Assembly (NCBI GenBank): GCA_023150375.1
Contig: JAKLLA010000004.1
Span: 186,001-250,000 of the forward strand
Reading direction: 5' to 3'
Origin: Burkholderiaceae bacterium
GTDB taxonomy: Bacteria; Pseudomonadota; Gammaproteobacteria; Burkholderiales; Burkholderiaceae_C
DNA: 64,000 nucleotides
A program made the translations under genes and the position numbers. Positions within the stretch are counted from its first letter, which is position 1; each line of letters opens with the position of its first letter. The notes under the pieces were generated by a model, which made no database searches, was not told the origin of the DNA, and was given only the letters and a program-made list of their open reading frames with translations. Shown one piece after another: positions 35,253 to 43,641 of this stretch.

Positions 35253-38186
35253 ATGCAGCCTCGACCCGCCCCCACGCGCTTGCCTGTCCTTTCCGCCCAC
35301 CCCGCCCACCCCGCCGACCCGGCGTCGGGCGGCCTGCTGCCCCGCCTGCCCGGACTGCCCGGACTGCCCGGACTGCCCGGACTGCCCGGACTGCCCGGCC
35401 TGCCCGGCCTGCGCGCGGCGGTGCGGCGCATCCTCGGCGCGCTGTGCGCCGCCGGGGTGGGCGCGGTGTCTGCCCAGACCGCCCCGCAGACCCTGCCGGC
35501 CGCCGCGCCGGCGGTGGGCCCGCGGGCGGCCGAGGCGCTGCAGCGCTTCCGCTTCGACCACACGCCCAGCGTGCTCGACAAGGCGGTGCGCCCGCGCCAC
35601 TACCGGCTCACGCTCGACCTGGATCCGGCGCGCGAAGACTTCGAGGGCGAGGTGACCCTCACCCTCGCGCTGCGCCAGGCCCGTGCGCAGCTCGAGCTGC
35701 ATGCGCACGAGCTGCTGCCGCAGGACGCCTGGCTGCACGGCCCGCGGGGCCGGCGGGCCCTGGAGGTGCAGCCCGATGCGGCGCGCCAGACCTGGCGCCT
35801 GCGCCTGCGCGACGGGGCGGCGCTGCCGGCGGGCACGCAGCGGGTCACGCTGCGCTACCGCGGGGTGGTGCATGCGCAGGGTCGCGGGCTCTACCACGCC
35901 ACGCTGCCGGGCAGTGCGCCGCCGCAGCGCATGCTGGCCACCCAGCTGCAGGCCATCCACGCGCGCACCCTCTTTCCCGGCTTCGACGAGCCGGTGTTCC
36001 GCGCCCCCTTCGAGCTCACGCTGCGCACGCCGGCCGGGCTGGAGGCGCTGTCGAACATGCCGCGGCGGCGCCTGGTCACGCTGGCCGACGGCCGCCTGGC
36101 GCATCACTTCCCGCCCACGCCGGCGATGCCCAGCTACCTGGTGGCCGTCGCGGTGGGGCGCTGGGACGTGCTCGAGGGCCGGGCCGCCGGGGTGCCGCTG
36201 CGCATCCTGACCGCGCCGGGCAAGCGCGAGCAGGCCCGCTACGCGATGCAGGTCACCGAGCAGCTGCTGCCCGACTTCTCGCACTGGTTCGGCCAGCCCT
36301 ACGCCCTGCCGCGGCTCGACCAGCTCGCGGTGCCGGGCACCCGGCGCGGCGCGATGGAGGACTGGGGGCTGATCTCCTACGCCGAGAACCTGCTGCTCTA
36401 CGACCCGGCGCGCAGCAGCCCGCACACCCGGCGCTGGATCTTCAACCTGGTCGCGCACGAGGTGGCGCACCAGTGGTTCGGCAACCTGGTCACCGCAGCC
36501 TCCTGGAGCGAGATCTGGCTCAACGAGGCCTTCGCCACCTGGATCGCCGCCAAGGTCACCGACCGCCACAACCCGGACTGGCAGGTGCGGCTGAACGACC
36601 GCCTGGAAATCGACGCATCGATGGCCACCGATGCCACCGACGCGACGCGCGCCATCCGCTCCGGCCCGGTGAGCGAGCAGCGGGTCTGGGACGTCTTCGA
36701 CGACATCACCTACACCAAGGGCGGCGCGGTGCTGGGCATGCTCGAGCAGTGGCTGGGCGAGGAGCGCTTCCGGCGCGGCCTGGCCGCCTACCTGCGCGAG
36801 CGCCGCCTGTCCAATGCCACCGCCGGCGATCTCTGGTTCCACATCGGCCGTGCCGCCGGCCAGGATGTGGCGGCCGTGGCGCGCAGCTGGACCGACCAGC
36901 GCGGCTTTCCGCTCGTGGGCGTCGAGAGCCGCTGCGAGGGCGGATCCACCGAGGTGACGCTGACGCAGCAGCGCTTCCTGCCCGACGGTGTGCCGGTGAC
37001 GGCGGGTACGGCAGCGGGTCCGGCCGGCGACGCCGCGGCGCCCCCGCCGCCGCTCTGGCGCATCCCCGTGCAGCTGGCGCAGGGCGAGGCCTTGCACCGC
37101 CACCTGCTCGACGGCGCGCAGGCCCGGCTGCGCCTGCCCGGCTGCGGCGAGCTGCCGATCGTCGCCAATGCCGGCGGGGTGGGCTACTACCGCGTGGCCT
37201 ACGCCCCGGCGCAGCGCGCGGCGCTGCTGCAGCGCCTGCCCACCCTGGCGCCGGCCGACCGGCTGGTGCTGCTCACCGACACGGCCGCGCTGGTCCAGGC
37301 CGGGCGCGTGCCGGCCCGGGAGCTGGTCGAGGCGCTGGGGCGGGTGCCGCAGGCCGAGGGGCCCGGCCGCGCCGCGCTCTGGCGGCTGCTGCTCGAGCGC
37401 TTCACCGCGCTGGACCAGGCGCTGGCCGGCCTGCCCGCCCAGGCGGCGCTGCGCGGCGCGGCCGGGCGCCTCGTCGGCGCGGAGCTGCAGCGCCTGGGCT
37501 GGCAGCCGCGCCCCGGCGAGGACGCCGAGACCGAGGCCCTGCGCGGCGATCTGATCCGCCGCCTGGCCCAGCTCGGCGATGCGGCCACCATCGCCCAGGC
37601 GCGCGACCGGCTGGCGCGTGCCCAGCCGGCCGACGGCGCGGCCGCCGAGCCGCTGCCGGCCTCGCTGCGCGATGCGCTGATCCGCGCGGCCGGTGCCGGC
37701 GCCGGGGCCGAGGAGCAGCGCGACCTGCGCCGACGCCTGCAGCAGGCCGGCGGCGAGGAGGAGCGCTGGACCCTGGCCGGCGCGCTGGTGCTGGGCCGCA
37801 GCGCCGACGAGGCGCGCGAGCTGCTCGACTGGGCGCTGCAGGCCGGCCTGCCCCCCAACGTGGCCACGGCGCTGCCGCGCATGCTCGCCGGCCGCGCCGG
37901 CCAGGTCGAGGCCGCCTATGCGCAGGTGCGTGCGAACTGGGCGGCCTGGTCGGCGCTGGCCGGGCCGCAGGGCCGGCGCTACCTGCTGCCGGGCATGGCC
38001 GAGCACGCCGTGGGCCGCGACTGGGCCCAGCGGGTGCGCGACGATCAGGTGCAGCTGCTCGGTCCCGACGAGGCCGCGCCCGCCGGCCCCGCCGCACGCG
38101 CGGCCGCGCAGATCCTGGCGCGCACGGCCCTGCGCGAGCGCGAGGGCGACTCCCTGGCCGCCGCCTTCGAGCGCCTGGCGCGCTGA
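35253..38186 (+). CDS. M1-family zinc aminopeptidase with N-terminal LPG repeat
   Basis: Large metallo-aminopeptidase, about 977 aa as annotated. The exopeptidase motif is RGAMEDWGLISYAEN (GAMEN variant), the zinc site is HEVAHQWFGN with H402, followed by the distal glutamate in WLNEAF, and an ERAP1-type C-terminal helical domain. GGAG lies six bases before the ATG at 35253. The first 50 residues are unusual: seven LPG tripeptides encoded by a 9-bp tandem repeat. An in-frame GTG at 35421 would instead begin exactly at a clean signal peptide (RRILGALCAAGVGAVSAQ), so the protein is likely exported with either start. Confidence 0.87.
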   Translation: MQPRPAPTRLPVLSAHPAHPADPASGGLLPRLPGLPGLPGLPGLPGLPGLPGLRAAVRRILGALCAAGVGAVSAQTAPQTLPAAAPAVGPRAAEALQRFRFDHTPSVLDKAVRPRHYRLTLDLDPAREDFEGEVTLTLALRQARAQLELHAHELLPQDAWLHGPRGRRALEVQPDAARQTWRLRLRDGAALPAGTQRVTLRYRGVVHAQGRGLYHATLPGSAPPQRMLATQLQAIHARTLFPGFDEPVFRAPFELTLRTPAGLEALSNMPRRRLVTLADGRLAHHFPPTPAMPSYLVAVAVGRWDVLEGRAAGVPLRILTAPGKREQARYAMQVTEQLLPDFSHWFGQPYALPRLDQLAVPGTRRGAMEDWGLISYAENLLLYDPARSSPHTRRWIFNLVAHEVAHQWFGNLVTAASWSEIWLNEAFATWIAAKVTDRHNPDWQVRLNDRLEIDASMATDATDATRAIRSGPVSEQRVWDVFDDITYTKGGAVLGMLEQWLGEERFRRGLAAYLRERRLSNATAGDLWFHIGRAAGQDVAAVARSWTDQRGFPLVGVESRCEGGSTEVTLTQQRFLPDGVPVTAGTAAGPAGDAAAPPPPLWRIPVQLAQGEALHRHLLDGAQARLRLPGCGELPIVANAGGVGYYRVAYAPAQRAALLQRLPTLAPADRLVLLTDTAALVQAGRVPARELVEALGRVPQAEGPGRAALWRLLLERFTALDQALAGLPAQAALRGAAGRLVGAELQRLGWQPRPGEDAETEALRGDLIRRLAQLGDAATIAQARDRLARAQPADGAAAEPLPASLRDALIRAAGAGAGAEEQRDLRRRLQQAGGEEERWTLAGALVLGRSADEARELLDWALQAGLPPNVATALPRMLAGRAGQVEAAYAQVRANWAAWSALAGPQGRRYLLPGMAEHAVGRDWAQRVRDDQVQLLGPDEAAPAGPAARAAAQILARTALREREGDSLAAAFERLAR
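35346..35408 (+). repeat. 9-bp tandem repeat encoding (Leu-Pro-Gly)7
   Basis: Five identical CTGCCCGGA units (35346-35390) are followed by two CTGCCCGGC units (35391-35408). All are in frame with the M1 aminopeptidase and encode LPG. Changes in copy number would keep the frame and alter only the length of the N-terminal segment. Confidence 0.9.
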
Positions 38187-38217
38187 GCGCGGCGCCCTGA
38201 CCGGCCGCCGGTCTGCC

Positions 38218-39150
38218 TCAGTACACCTCGGGCACGTACATCTCCGCCGGCACCGGCTGGCGGATGTATTCGGCGTGGCGCACCCGCTCGGGCAGCACCA
38301 CCGGCTCGCGCGGGACGTCGTGGTAGTCGAACTGCCCGAGCAGGTGGTGGATGCAGTTCAGCCGGGCGCGCTTCTTGTCCACCGCCTGCACCACCCACCA
38401 GGGCGCCTCGGGGATGTGGGTGCGCTCGAGCATGGCCTCCTTGGCCTTGGTGTAGTCCTCCCAGCGGCGCCGGCTTTCCAGGTCCATCGGGCTCAGCTTC
38501 CACTGCTTGAGCGGGTCGTGGATGCGGCTGAGGAAGCGCAGGTGCTGCTCCTCGTCGGTGATCGAGAACCAGTACTTGATCAGCCGGATGCCCGAGCGCA
38601 CCAGCATGCGCTCGAACTCGGGCACCGAGCGGAAGAACTCCTCGACGTCGTCCTCGCTGCAGAAGCCCATCACCCGCTCGACGCCGGCGCGGTTGTACCA
38701 GCTGCGGTCGAACAGCACCATCTCGCCGGCGGCGGGCAGGTGCGGCACGTAGCGCTGGAAGTACCACTGCGTGCGCTCGCGGCTGTTGGGCGCGGGGAGC
38801 GCGACGGTGCGGCACACGCGCGGGTTCAGCCGCTGGGTGATGCGCTTGATCGCGCCGCCCTTGCCGGCGGCATCGCGCCCCTCGAACAAAATCACCACCT
38901 TCTGCCCGGTGTGGGCCACCCAGTCCTGCAGCTCCACCAGCTCGCCCTGCAGGCGGAACAGCTCGCGGAAGTAGCGCAGCCGGGCCTCGCGCACCTCGTC
39001 GCCGCGCACGGCGTCGTCGCCGGCCAGCACGTCCTCGGCGGTGCGGTCCTCGATCTCGAGTTCGAGTTCCTCGTCGTAGCCGTCGATCAGGTCGGCGCGC
39101 AGGCGGCGCAGCAGCTCGTCGGGGTCTTGGCGGTCGTCCATGGTGTGCAT
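38218..39150 (-). CDS. ppk2: Polyphosphate kinase 2
   Basis: PPK2-family kinase, about 310 aa, which phosphorylates nucleoside mono- or diphosphates with polyphosphate (or the reverse). Walker A is in LFEGRDAAGKGGAIKRI, Walker B in EMVLFDRSWYNRAGVERVMGF, and the lid region in QWYFQRYVPHLP. The C-terminal block QWKLSPMDLESRRRWEDY is typical. The frame allows starts at 39192, 39150 and 39141. A Pho-box-like site at 39200-39217 would leave no room for a promoter if 39192 were used, so 39150 is preferred. It lies downstream of a CYTH-CHAD gene on the same strand, giving a polyphosphate gene pair. Confidence 0.92.
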   Translation of the reverse strand: MHTMDDRQDPDELLRRLRADLIDGYDEELELEIEDRTAEDVLAGDDAVRGDEVREARLRYFRELFRLQGELVELQDWVAHTGQKVVILFEGRDAAGKGGAIKRITQRLNPRVCRTVALPAPNSRERTQWYFQRYVPHLPAAGEMVLFDRSWYNRAGVERVMGFCSEDDVEEFFRSVPEFERMLVRSGIRLIKYWFSITDEEQHLRFLSRIHDPLKQWKLSPMDLESRRRWEDYTKAKEAMLERTHIPEAPWWVVQAVDKKRARLNCIHHLLGQFDYHDVPREPVVLPERVRHAEYIRQPVPAEMYVPEVY

Positions 39151-39199
39151 CGCCCAGGCGGGCGGCCGGGAAGGAAGGCCTACAGCTTCCATGACGTTC

Positions 39200-39217
39200 G
39201 TGTCCGTTCGATGACAA
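39200..39217 (-). promoter_or_regulatory. Pho box candidate upstream of ppk2
   Basis: On the minus strand TTGTCATCGAACGGACAC: half-sites TTGTCAT (six of seven) and CGGACAC (five of seven) with a four-base spacer, ending about 50 bp before the preferred ppk2 start. Confidence 0.5.
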
Positions 39218-39263
39218 CTCCGCGTGCGCAATCCCCGGTCGCGCCGCCGCATCGCCGCGGACT

Positions 39264-40898
39264 TCAGCGTCGGGCCCGCGGCGGTTCGACCTCGGCCAGC
39301 GTCTGCAAGGCCTGCTGCACCGACGCGCGCCCCGCCTCGAGGCGGGCGGCCAGCCAGCCCAGCGCGAACCAGGCGGCCGGCTGGGCCGGCAGCAGGGCTT
39401 GGTAGTGCGTGCGCGCGACGAACAGGTCGTTGAGCTCGCCCATGCGGTCCTGCAGCAGCGCCAGCCGCGCCAGGTAGCGCGCGCTGCCGCGTCGGCGCAG
39501 CAGGGGGGCGAAGAACTCCACCGCGTAGCGCTGCCGCTTCACGCGCTTGCGCAGCGCGTGCACCGCCGGCTCCTCCAGCGTGTCGAAGTCCCGGGCTTCG
39601 GCCACGATGCGGGCGTGCCAGCGCGCCAGCCGGCGCTCGGCCCGACGGGGCAGGGGCACGGCCGGTGCGGGCGGCTGTTCCGGATCCGGGGCCGCAGGCC
39701 ACGATGCCCTGTCCGCGGCGGCGGCGGGGAGCGACGGCGGTTCGGTGCCGGCCGACGCGGCCGTTGCCGCGGGCGCGTCGGGCAACGCTTCCTGCGCCTG
39801 GGCGGGTGTCGTCGCGGCCGGCGTCGCCTCGACGGGCAGGCGGTCGCGCCAGCCCATCCAGAGGCGCAGGGCGCGCTGCGCCTCGTCGCGGCGCAGCACG
39901 GCCTGCGGGTCGGCCACGGTCGCCGTCGGCGCGGCCTGCACCGGCGGTGCACCGACCCGCGCCAGTTCGGCGGTCACGCCGCTGTCCAGCACGTCGGCAT
40001 CGCGGCAGGCGCCCAGGGCGGCGAACAGCGCCTTCAGCCCGTCCAGGTCGTCCTCGGCCGGCTGCGGCGCCCAGCCCTCGAAGCAGCGCAGCGCGCTGCG
40101 CAGGCGGCGGATGCCCACGCGCAGCTGGTGCACATGTTCGGCGCGCAGGCCGGGGTCGCCCTGGAGCACGCCGACGGCATTGCGGGCGATCTGGTCGACG
40201 CACTCGTCGATCGCCGCGGACATCGCCTGCGGCGCCCCAGCCGGTGCGGCATAGGCGGGCAGGCGCGCCTTGCGCAGCGGCGGATGCGGCTGGCCGAGCG
40301 ACAGCCCGGCGCCCCGTTCGGCCAGATCGCGCGGCTCGAGCTGCAGCCCGAAACGCTCGCTCCAGCGCTGTGCCAGCGCCTCCAGCGCCTCGGGCGGTCC
40401 GGCGAGTCGCCGCAGGCCGAGTTCGCACACCGGCAGGCGCGCGCCGGGCGCGATCAGATGGCCGCGGTCGAAGCACACCTCGATCAGCGCGCCGCGGCTG
40501 CGCAGCCTGCGCCTGCTGCGCCGAAGCTCGCAGCGGTAGCGCTCGGCCACCGCCACGCCGTCCGCCTCGGCGCGGCGCAGCAGGGCGAGCAGGCGCTCGC
40601 CCAGGGCGCTGCCGGCATGCAGCAGGGCGTCGGGCCGCTCCGAGGGGGCCAGCACCTCATGTTCGAGGCGGCCTGGGTCGCCGCCCCGGGCATCGACCCG
40701 ACGCAGCCGCTGGATCCAGCGCCGCCCTTCCTGCCGCTGGCACCAGACCAGCCCGACCCGGGCGAGCCGCCGGTCGGCGGTGTCCAGGTAGACGCTCGAG
40801 ATCGACCCCTGCTCCGGCGCACTGCGCCCGCGAACGGCCTTCGCCAGTTCGGCCTCGAGGTCTTGGGCGGTGGCCGCGGGTACCAGGAATCTGAGCAT
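39264..40898 (-). CDS. CYTH-CHAD domain protein, polyphosphate-associated
   Basis: Two-domain protein of about 544 aa. Residues 1-205 form a CYTH/triphosphate tunnel domain (SSVYLDTADRRLARVGLVW, IQRLRRVDARG, EHEVL). Residues about 225-544 form a CHAD domain rich in conserved His/Arg/Lys (HVHQLRVGIRRLRSALRCF, VHALRKRVKRQRYAVEFF), with an Ala/Pro-rich insertion at about 380-440. CHAD domains bind inorganic polyphosphate. The N-terminal ExExK motif expected for catalytic CYTH domains is replaced by LRFLV, so triphosphatase activity is doubtful. It lies 113 bp upstream of the ppk2 start and probably shares a transcript with it. Confidence 0.88.
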   Translation of the reverse strand: MLRFLVPAATAQDLEAELAKAVRGRSAPEQGSISSVYLDTADRRLARVGLVWCQRQEGRRWIQRLRRVDARGGDPGRLEHEVLAPSERPDALLHAGSALGERLLALLRRAEADGVAVAERYRCELRRSRRRLRSRGALIEVCFDRGHLIAPGARLPVCELGLRRLAGPPEALEALAQRWSERFGLQLEPRDLAERGAGLSLGQPHPPLRKARLPAYAAPAGAPQAMSAAIDECVDQIARNAVGVLQGDPGLRAEHVHQLRVGIRRLRSALRCFEGWAPQPAEDDLDGLKALFAALGACRDADVLDSGVTAELARVGAPPVQAAPTATVADPQAVLRRDEAQRALRLWMGWRDRLPVEATPAATTPAQAQEALPDAPAATAASAGTEPPSLPAAAADRASWPAAPDPEQPPAPAVPLPRRAERRLARWHARIVAEARDFDTLEEPAVHALRKRVKRQRYAVEFFAPLLRRRGSARYLARLALLQDRMGELNDLFVARTHYQALLPAQPAAWFALGWLAARLEAGRASVQQALQTLAEVEPPRARR

Positions 40899-40977
40899 CG
40901 GCGAAAGAGGGGGCGGGCATCCGCACGCACCCGATGTGCCGCGGTGCCTGATGCTAGCGATTCGGGCGCCGAGATCG

Positions 40978-40984
40978 ATGACAG
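40978..40984 (-). promoter_or_regulatory. Single Pho half-site upstream of the CYTH-CHAD gene
   Basis: ATGACAG on the plus strand is CTGTCAT on the minus strand, a perfect PhoB half-site 80 bp upstream of the CYTH-CHAD start. No convincing partner at 11 bp is visible. Confidence 0.25.
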
Positions 40985-41041
40985 GACTCCCGGTGTGCGG
41001 CCTGTCGCCTCTGCGTGCCGGCACGTCGAGGGGGGCTGACG

Positions 41042-41059
41042 CCTTCACGCCGCTGTCAT
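41042..41059 (+). promoter_or_regulatory. Pho box candidate upstream of the phytase-like lipoprotein
   Basis: CCTTCACGCCGCTGTCAT: half-sites CCTTCAC (five of seven) and CTGTCAT (seven of seven) with a four-base spacer, ending 51 bp before the ATG. Confidence 0.5.
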
Positions 41060-41110
41060 GCTGGCCGTCTAGCTTTGCGGGCTCCCCTACGAACCTCGAG
41101 GATCCCGGAC

Positions 41111-43453
41111 ATGACCCCCTTCCCCCTGCGTCGGACCGCATCGGCCCTGGCCGTGTCGCTGCTGCTGACCCTGGCCGCCTGTGGCGGCGGTGACGACGAC
41201 GACAAGGACAGCGGCGCGCAGCCGTCGGTGCCCGATGCGACGATGCACTTCAACCGGGTGTCCACCTTCACCATCTGTGCCCAGGTCGGGTCGTCCTGCG
41301 AGTCCGACACCCCGGTCAACGCGGAAATCGTCGCCGCCAGCAGCGACGGCATGACGCTGATCTACACCAGCGGGCTGAGCAAGCAGATCGGGTTCGTGGA
41401 CATCACCGACCCGTCGGCGCCGGTGGGCCTGGGCTCACTGACGCTGGACGGCGAGCCGACCTCGGTGGCCGTGGTGGGCGCGCATGCCCTGGTGGCGGTG
41501 AACACCTCGCCCTCCTTCGTGGCGCCGGCGGGCAAGCTGGTGGTGGTGAACATCGCCAGCCGCAGCGTGGTGGCCGAACTGGACCTGGGCGGCCAGCCGG
41601 ACTCGGTGGCGGTGAGCAAGGACGGCCGCTATGCCGCCATCGCGATCGAGAACGAACGTGACGAAGACGTGAACGATGGTGCCATCCCCCAGCTGCCTGC
41701 CGGTCGTCTCGCGATCGTCGATCTGGTCGGTGCGCCCACGGCCTGGACGCGCCGCGATGTCGACCTCGGCGGTTTGGCCACCCTCTACGGCAGCGATCCG
41801 GAGCCGGAGTACGTCTCGATCAACGAGGACAACATCGCCGTCGTCACGCTGCAGGAGAACAACCACATCGCCCTGATCGACCTGGCCACCGGCGCGGTCA
41901 CCGGCCACTTCTCCGCCGGCAGCGTCACGCTCGAAGGGGTGGACCTCACCGACGAGCGCCCCAATCTGATCCAGTTCACCCAGACCCAGACCGACCGCCT
42001 GCGCGAGCCCGACGGTGTCACCTGGATCTCGAAGACGCAGTTCGCCACCGCCAACGAAGGTGACCTGGCCGGCGGCAGCCGCGGCTTCACCGTGTTCGAC
42101 CGCTCCGGCAGCGTGGCCTGGGATTCGGGCATGGACCTGGAATACCGCCTGGCCCGCATCGGCCACACCAACGACCGCCGCAATGACGCCAAGGGCAACG
42201 AGCCGGAGAACGTCGCCTTCGGCCGCTTCGGCAGCACCGACTACCTCTTCGTCGCCTCCGAGCGCTCCAGCGTGGTGGCCGTCTACGACATGAGCCGGCC
42301 GACCGCACCGGCCTACAAGCAGGCCCTGCCTGGGGCCCTCAGCCCCGAGGGGCTGCTGACCCTGCCGTCGCGGGGCCTGATGGTCTCCGCCAGCGAGGTG
42401 GACGACCGCGGCCTGCCCGCCCGTGCCGCGCTCAACCTGTACCGCTACGAGAAGGCGGCGCCGGCCTACCCGACGATCGAGTCGGCCGACCGCAGCGACG
42501 GCAAGCCCATCCCCTGGGGCGCGCTGTCGGGCCTGGTGGCCGCGCCCAGCGGCAACACGGTGTATGCGGTGGATGACAGCTTCTACCGCGCCAACCGCAT
42601 CTTCACGGTCGATGTGGGCGTGACCCCGGCGGTGATCCGCAGCGAGCTGCGCATCACCGATGCCAACGACGTGCTGAAGAACTTCGGCGCCACCCTGCCG
42701 GCCGCGCGCGACCCCCAGGCCTTCGACCAGACCGACGTGGCGGCGATGATCAACGCCGACAGGACGGTCAACCTGGATCCGGAGGGCATCTCGCTGGCCA
42801 GTGCCGGCGGCTTCTGGATCGCCTCCGAAGGGGCTGGCTCCAAGACCGCCTACGAGACCGGCCGCAACATCAGCTCGGCCAACCTGCTGCTGCGGGTCTC
42901 GGCCACCGGCGTGATCGAGGAGGTGATCGCTCTGCCCGACGCGGTGAACGCGCTGCAGACGCGCTACGGCTTTGAAGGCGTGGCCGAGTCCGACGGCAAG
43001 CTGGTGGTGGCGATGCAGCGCCCCTGGCTGGGCGAGACGATGCCGCGCATCGCCGTCTACGACCTGACCGCCCGCACCTGGCAGTTTCACTTCTACCCGC
43101 TGGATCCGGCCACCTCGCCCAACGGCGGCTGGGTGGGGCTGTCGGAGATCACCGCGTTGGGCAGCAACCGCTTCCTGGTGGTCGAGCGCGACAACCAGAA
43201 CGGCCCGGATGCGCGCATCAAGCGCCTGTACCGCATCGACCTGAGCGGTGCGGCCGACGGCGCCACGCTGCGCAAGACCCTGGTGCGTGACCTGATGCCT
43301 GACCTGCGCGCCACCCGCGGCCCGGTGCTCGAGAAGATCGAGGGCCTGGCGGTGCTGGCCAGCGGCGAGGCGCTGTTCGTCACCGACAACGACGGCGTCA
43401 ACGACAGCAGCGGCGAGACGCAGCTGGTGCGCCTGGGCCGCATCCTGAACTGA
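41111..43453 (+). CDS. Esterase-like/phytase-family lipoprotein (beta-propeller)
   Basis: Exported lipoprotein of 780 aa. A signal peptide ends in the lipobox LAAC (cysteine about residue 24), followed by the acidic linker GGGDDDDKDSG. The N-terminal half has repeated propeller-like blades (GLGSLTLDGEPTSVAVVGAH, GRLAIVDLVG). The C-terminal half resembles the 'esterase-like activity of phytase' family, with NLDPEGISLASAGGFWIASEG, GFEGVAESDGKLVVAMQRP and KIEGLAVLASGEALFVTDND. It probably releases phosphate from organic phosphates at the cell surface. GAGG lies 10 bases before the ATG. A Pho-box-like site upstream supports induction under phosphate limitation. Confidence 0.85.
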   Translation: MTPFPLRRTASALAVSLLLTLAACGGGDDDDKDSGAQPSVPDATMHFNRVSTFTICAQVGSSCESDTPVNAEIVAASSDGMTLIYTSGLSKQIGFVDITDPSAPVGLGSLTLDGEPTSVAVVGAHALVAVNTSPSFVAPAGKLVVVNIASRSVVAELDLGGQPDSVAVSKDGRYAAIAIENERDEDVNDGAIPQLPAGRLAIVDLVGAPTAWTRRDVDLGGLATLYGSDPEPEYVSINEDNIAVVTLQENNHIALIDLATGAVTGHFSAGSVTLEGVDLTDERPNLIQFTQTQTDRLREPDGVTWISKTQFATANEGDLAGGSRGFTVFDRSGSVAWDSGMDLEYRLARIGHTNDRRNDAKGNEPENVAFGRFGSTDYLFVASERSSVVAVYDMSRPTAPAYKQALPGALSPEGLLTLPSRGLMVSASEVDDRGLPARAALNLYRYEKAAPAYPTIESADRSDGKPIPWGALSGLVAAPSGNTVYAVDDSFYRANRIFTVDVGVTPAVIRSELRITDANDVLKNFGATLPAARDPQAFDQTDVAAMINADRTVNLDPEGISLASAGGFWIASEGAGSKTAYETGRNISSANLLLRVSATGVIEEVIALPDAVNALQTRYGFEGVAESDGKLVVAMQRPWLGETMPRIAVYDLTARTWQFHFYPLDPATSPNGGWVGLSEITALGSNRFLVVERDNQNGPDARIKRLYRIDLSGAADGATLRKTLVRDLMPDLRATRGPVLEKIEGLAVLASGEALFVTDNDGVNDSSGETQLVRLGRILN

Positions 43454-43480
43454 GCGACCAGCTCCGTGCCCGCCACGCCC

Positions 43481-43502
43481 GGCCACGCGCCCGGGCGTGG
43501 CC
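43481..43502 (+). terminator. Hairpin after the phytase-like gene
   Basis: GGCCACGC (43481-43488) pairs perfectly with GCGTGGCC (43495-43502) across a six-base loop, 28 bp after the stop codon. No T run follows. Confidence 0.45.
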
Positions 43503-43641
43503 TCGGGCCAGGCCTGGAGGGGTCGCCACGATGCTGTCATCGAGACCTCCTACCGTGGCAGTGCGGCCCGGCCCGATGTCGGGCCGCCGGATGGCCGGGC
43601 GCCGATGTGTCCCGGCGCCTTCCCTTCCGAGCCGTACCGCC

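Noticed and set aside
35346-35408. Tandem 9-bp repeat as a CRISPR-like array
   Set aside because: Contiguous units without spacers, in frame with a coding sequence, and no cas genes.
35037-38006. 989-aa antisense open frame opposite the M1 aminopeptidase
   Set aside because: His/Arg/Gly-rich shadow typical of high-GC DNA; the plus strand carries all zinc-site motifs.
38218-39192. ATG at 39192 as the ppk2 start
   Set aside because: It would lie eight bases from the Pho-like site, leaving no space for a promoter and leader; homologues do not need the extra residues.
43532-43538. Pho box before the pyruvate kinase-like gene
   Set aside because: CTGTCAT stands alone; the 7-mers at 11 bp on either side match the consensus poorly.
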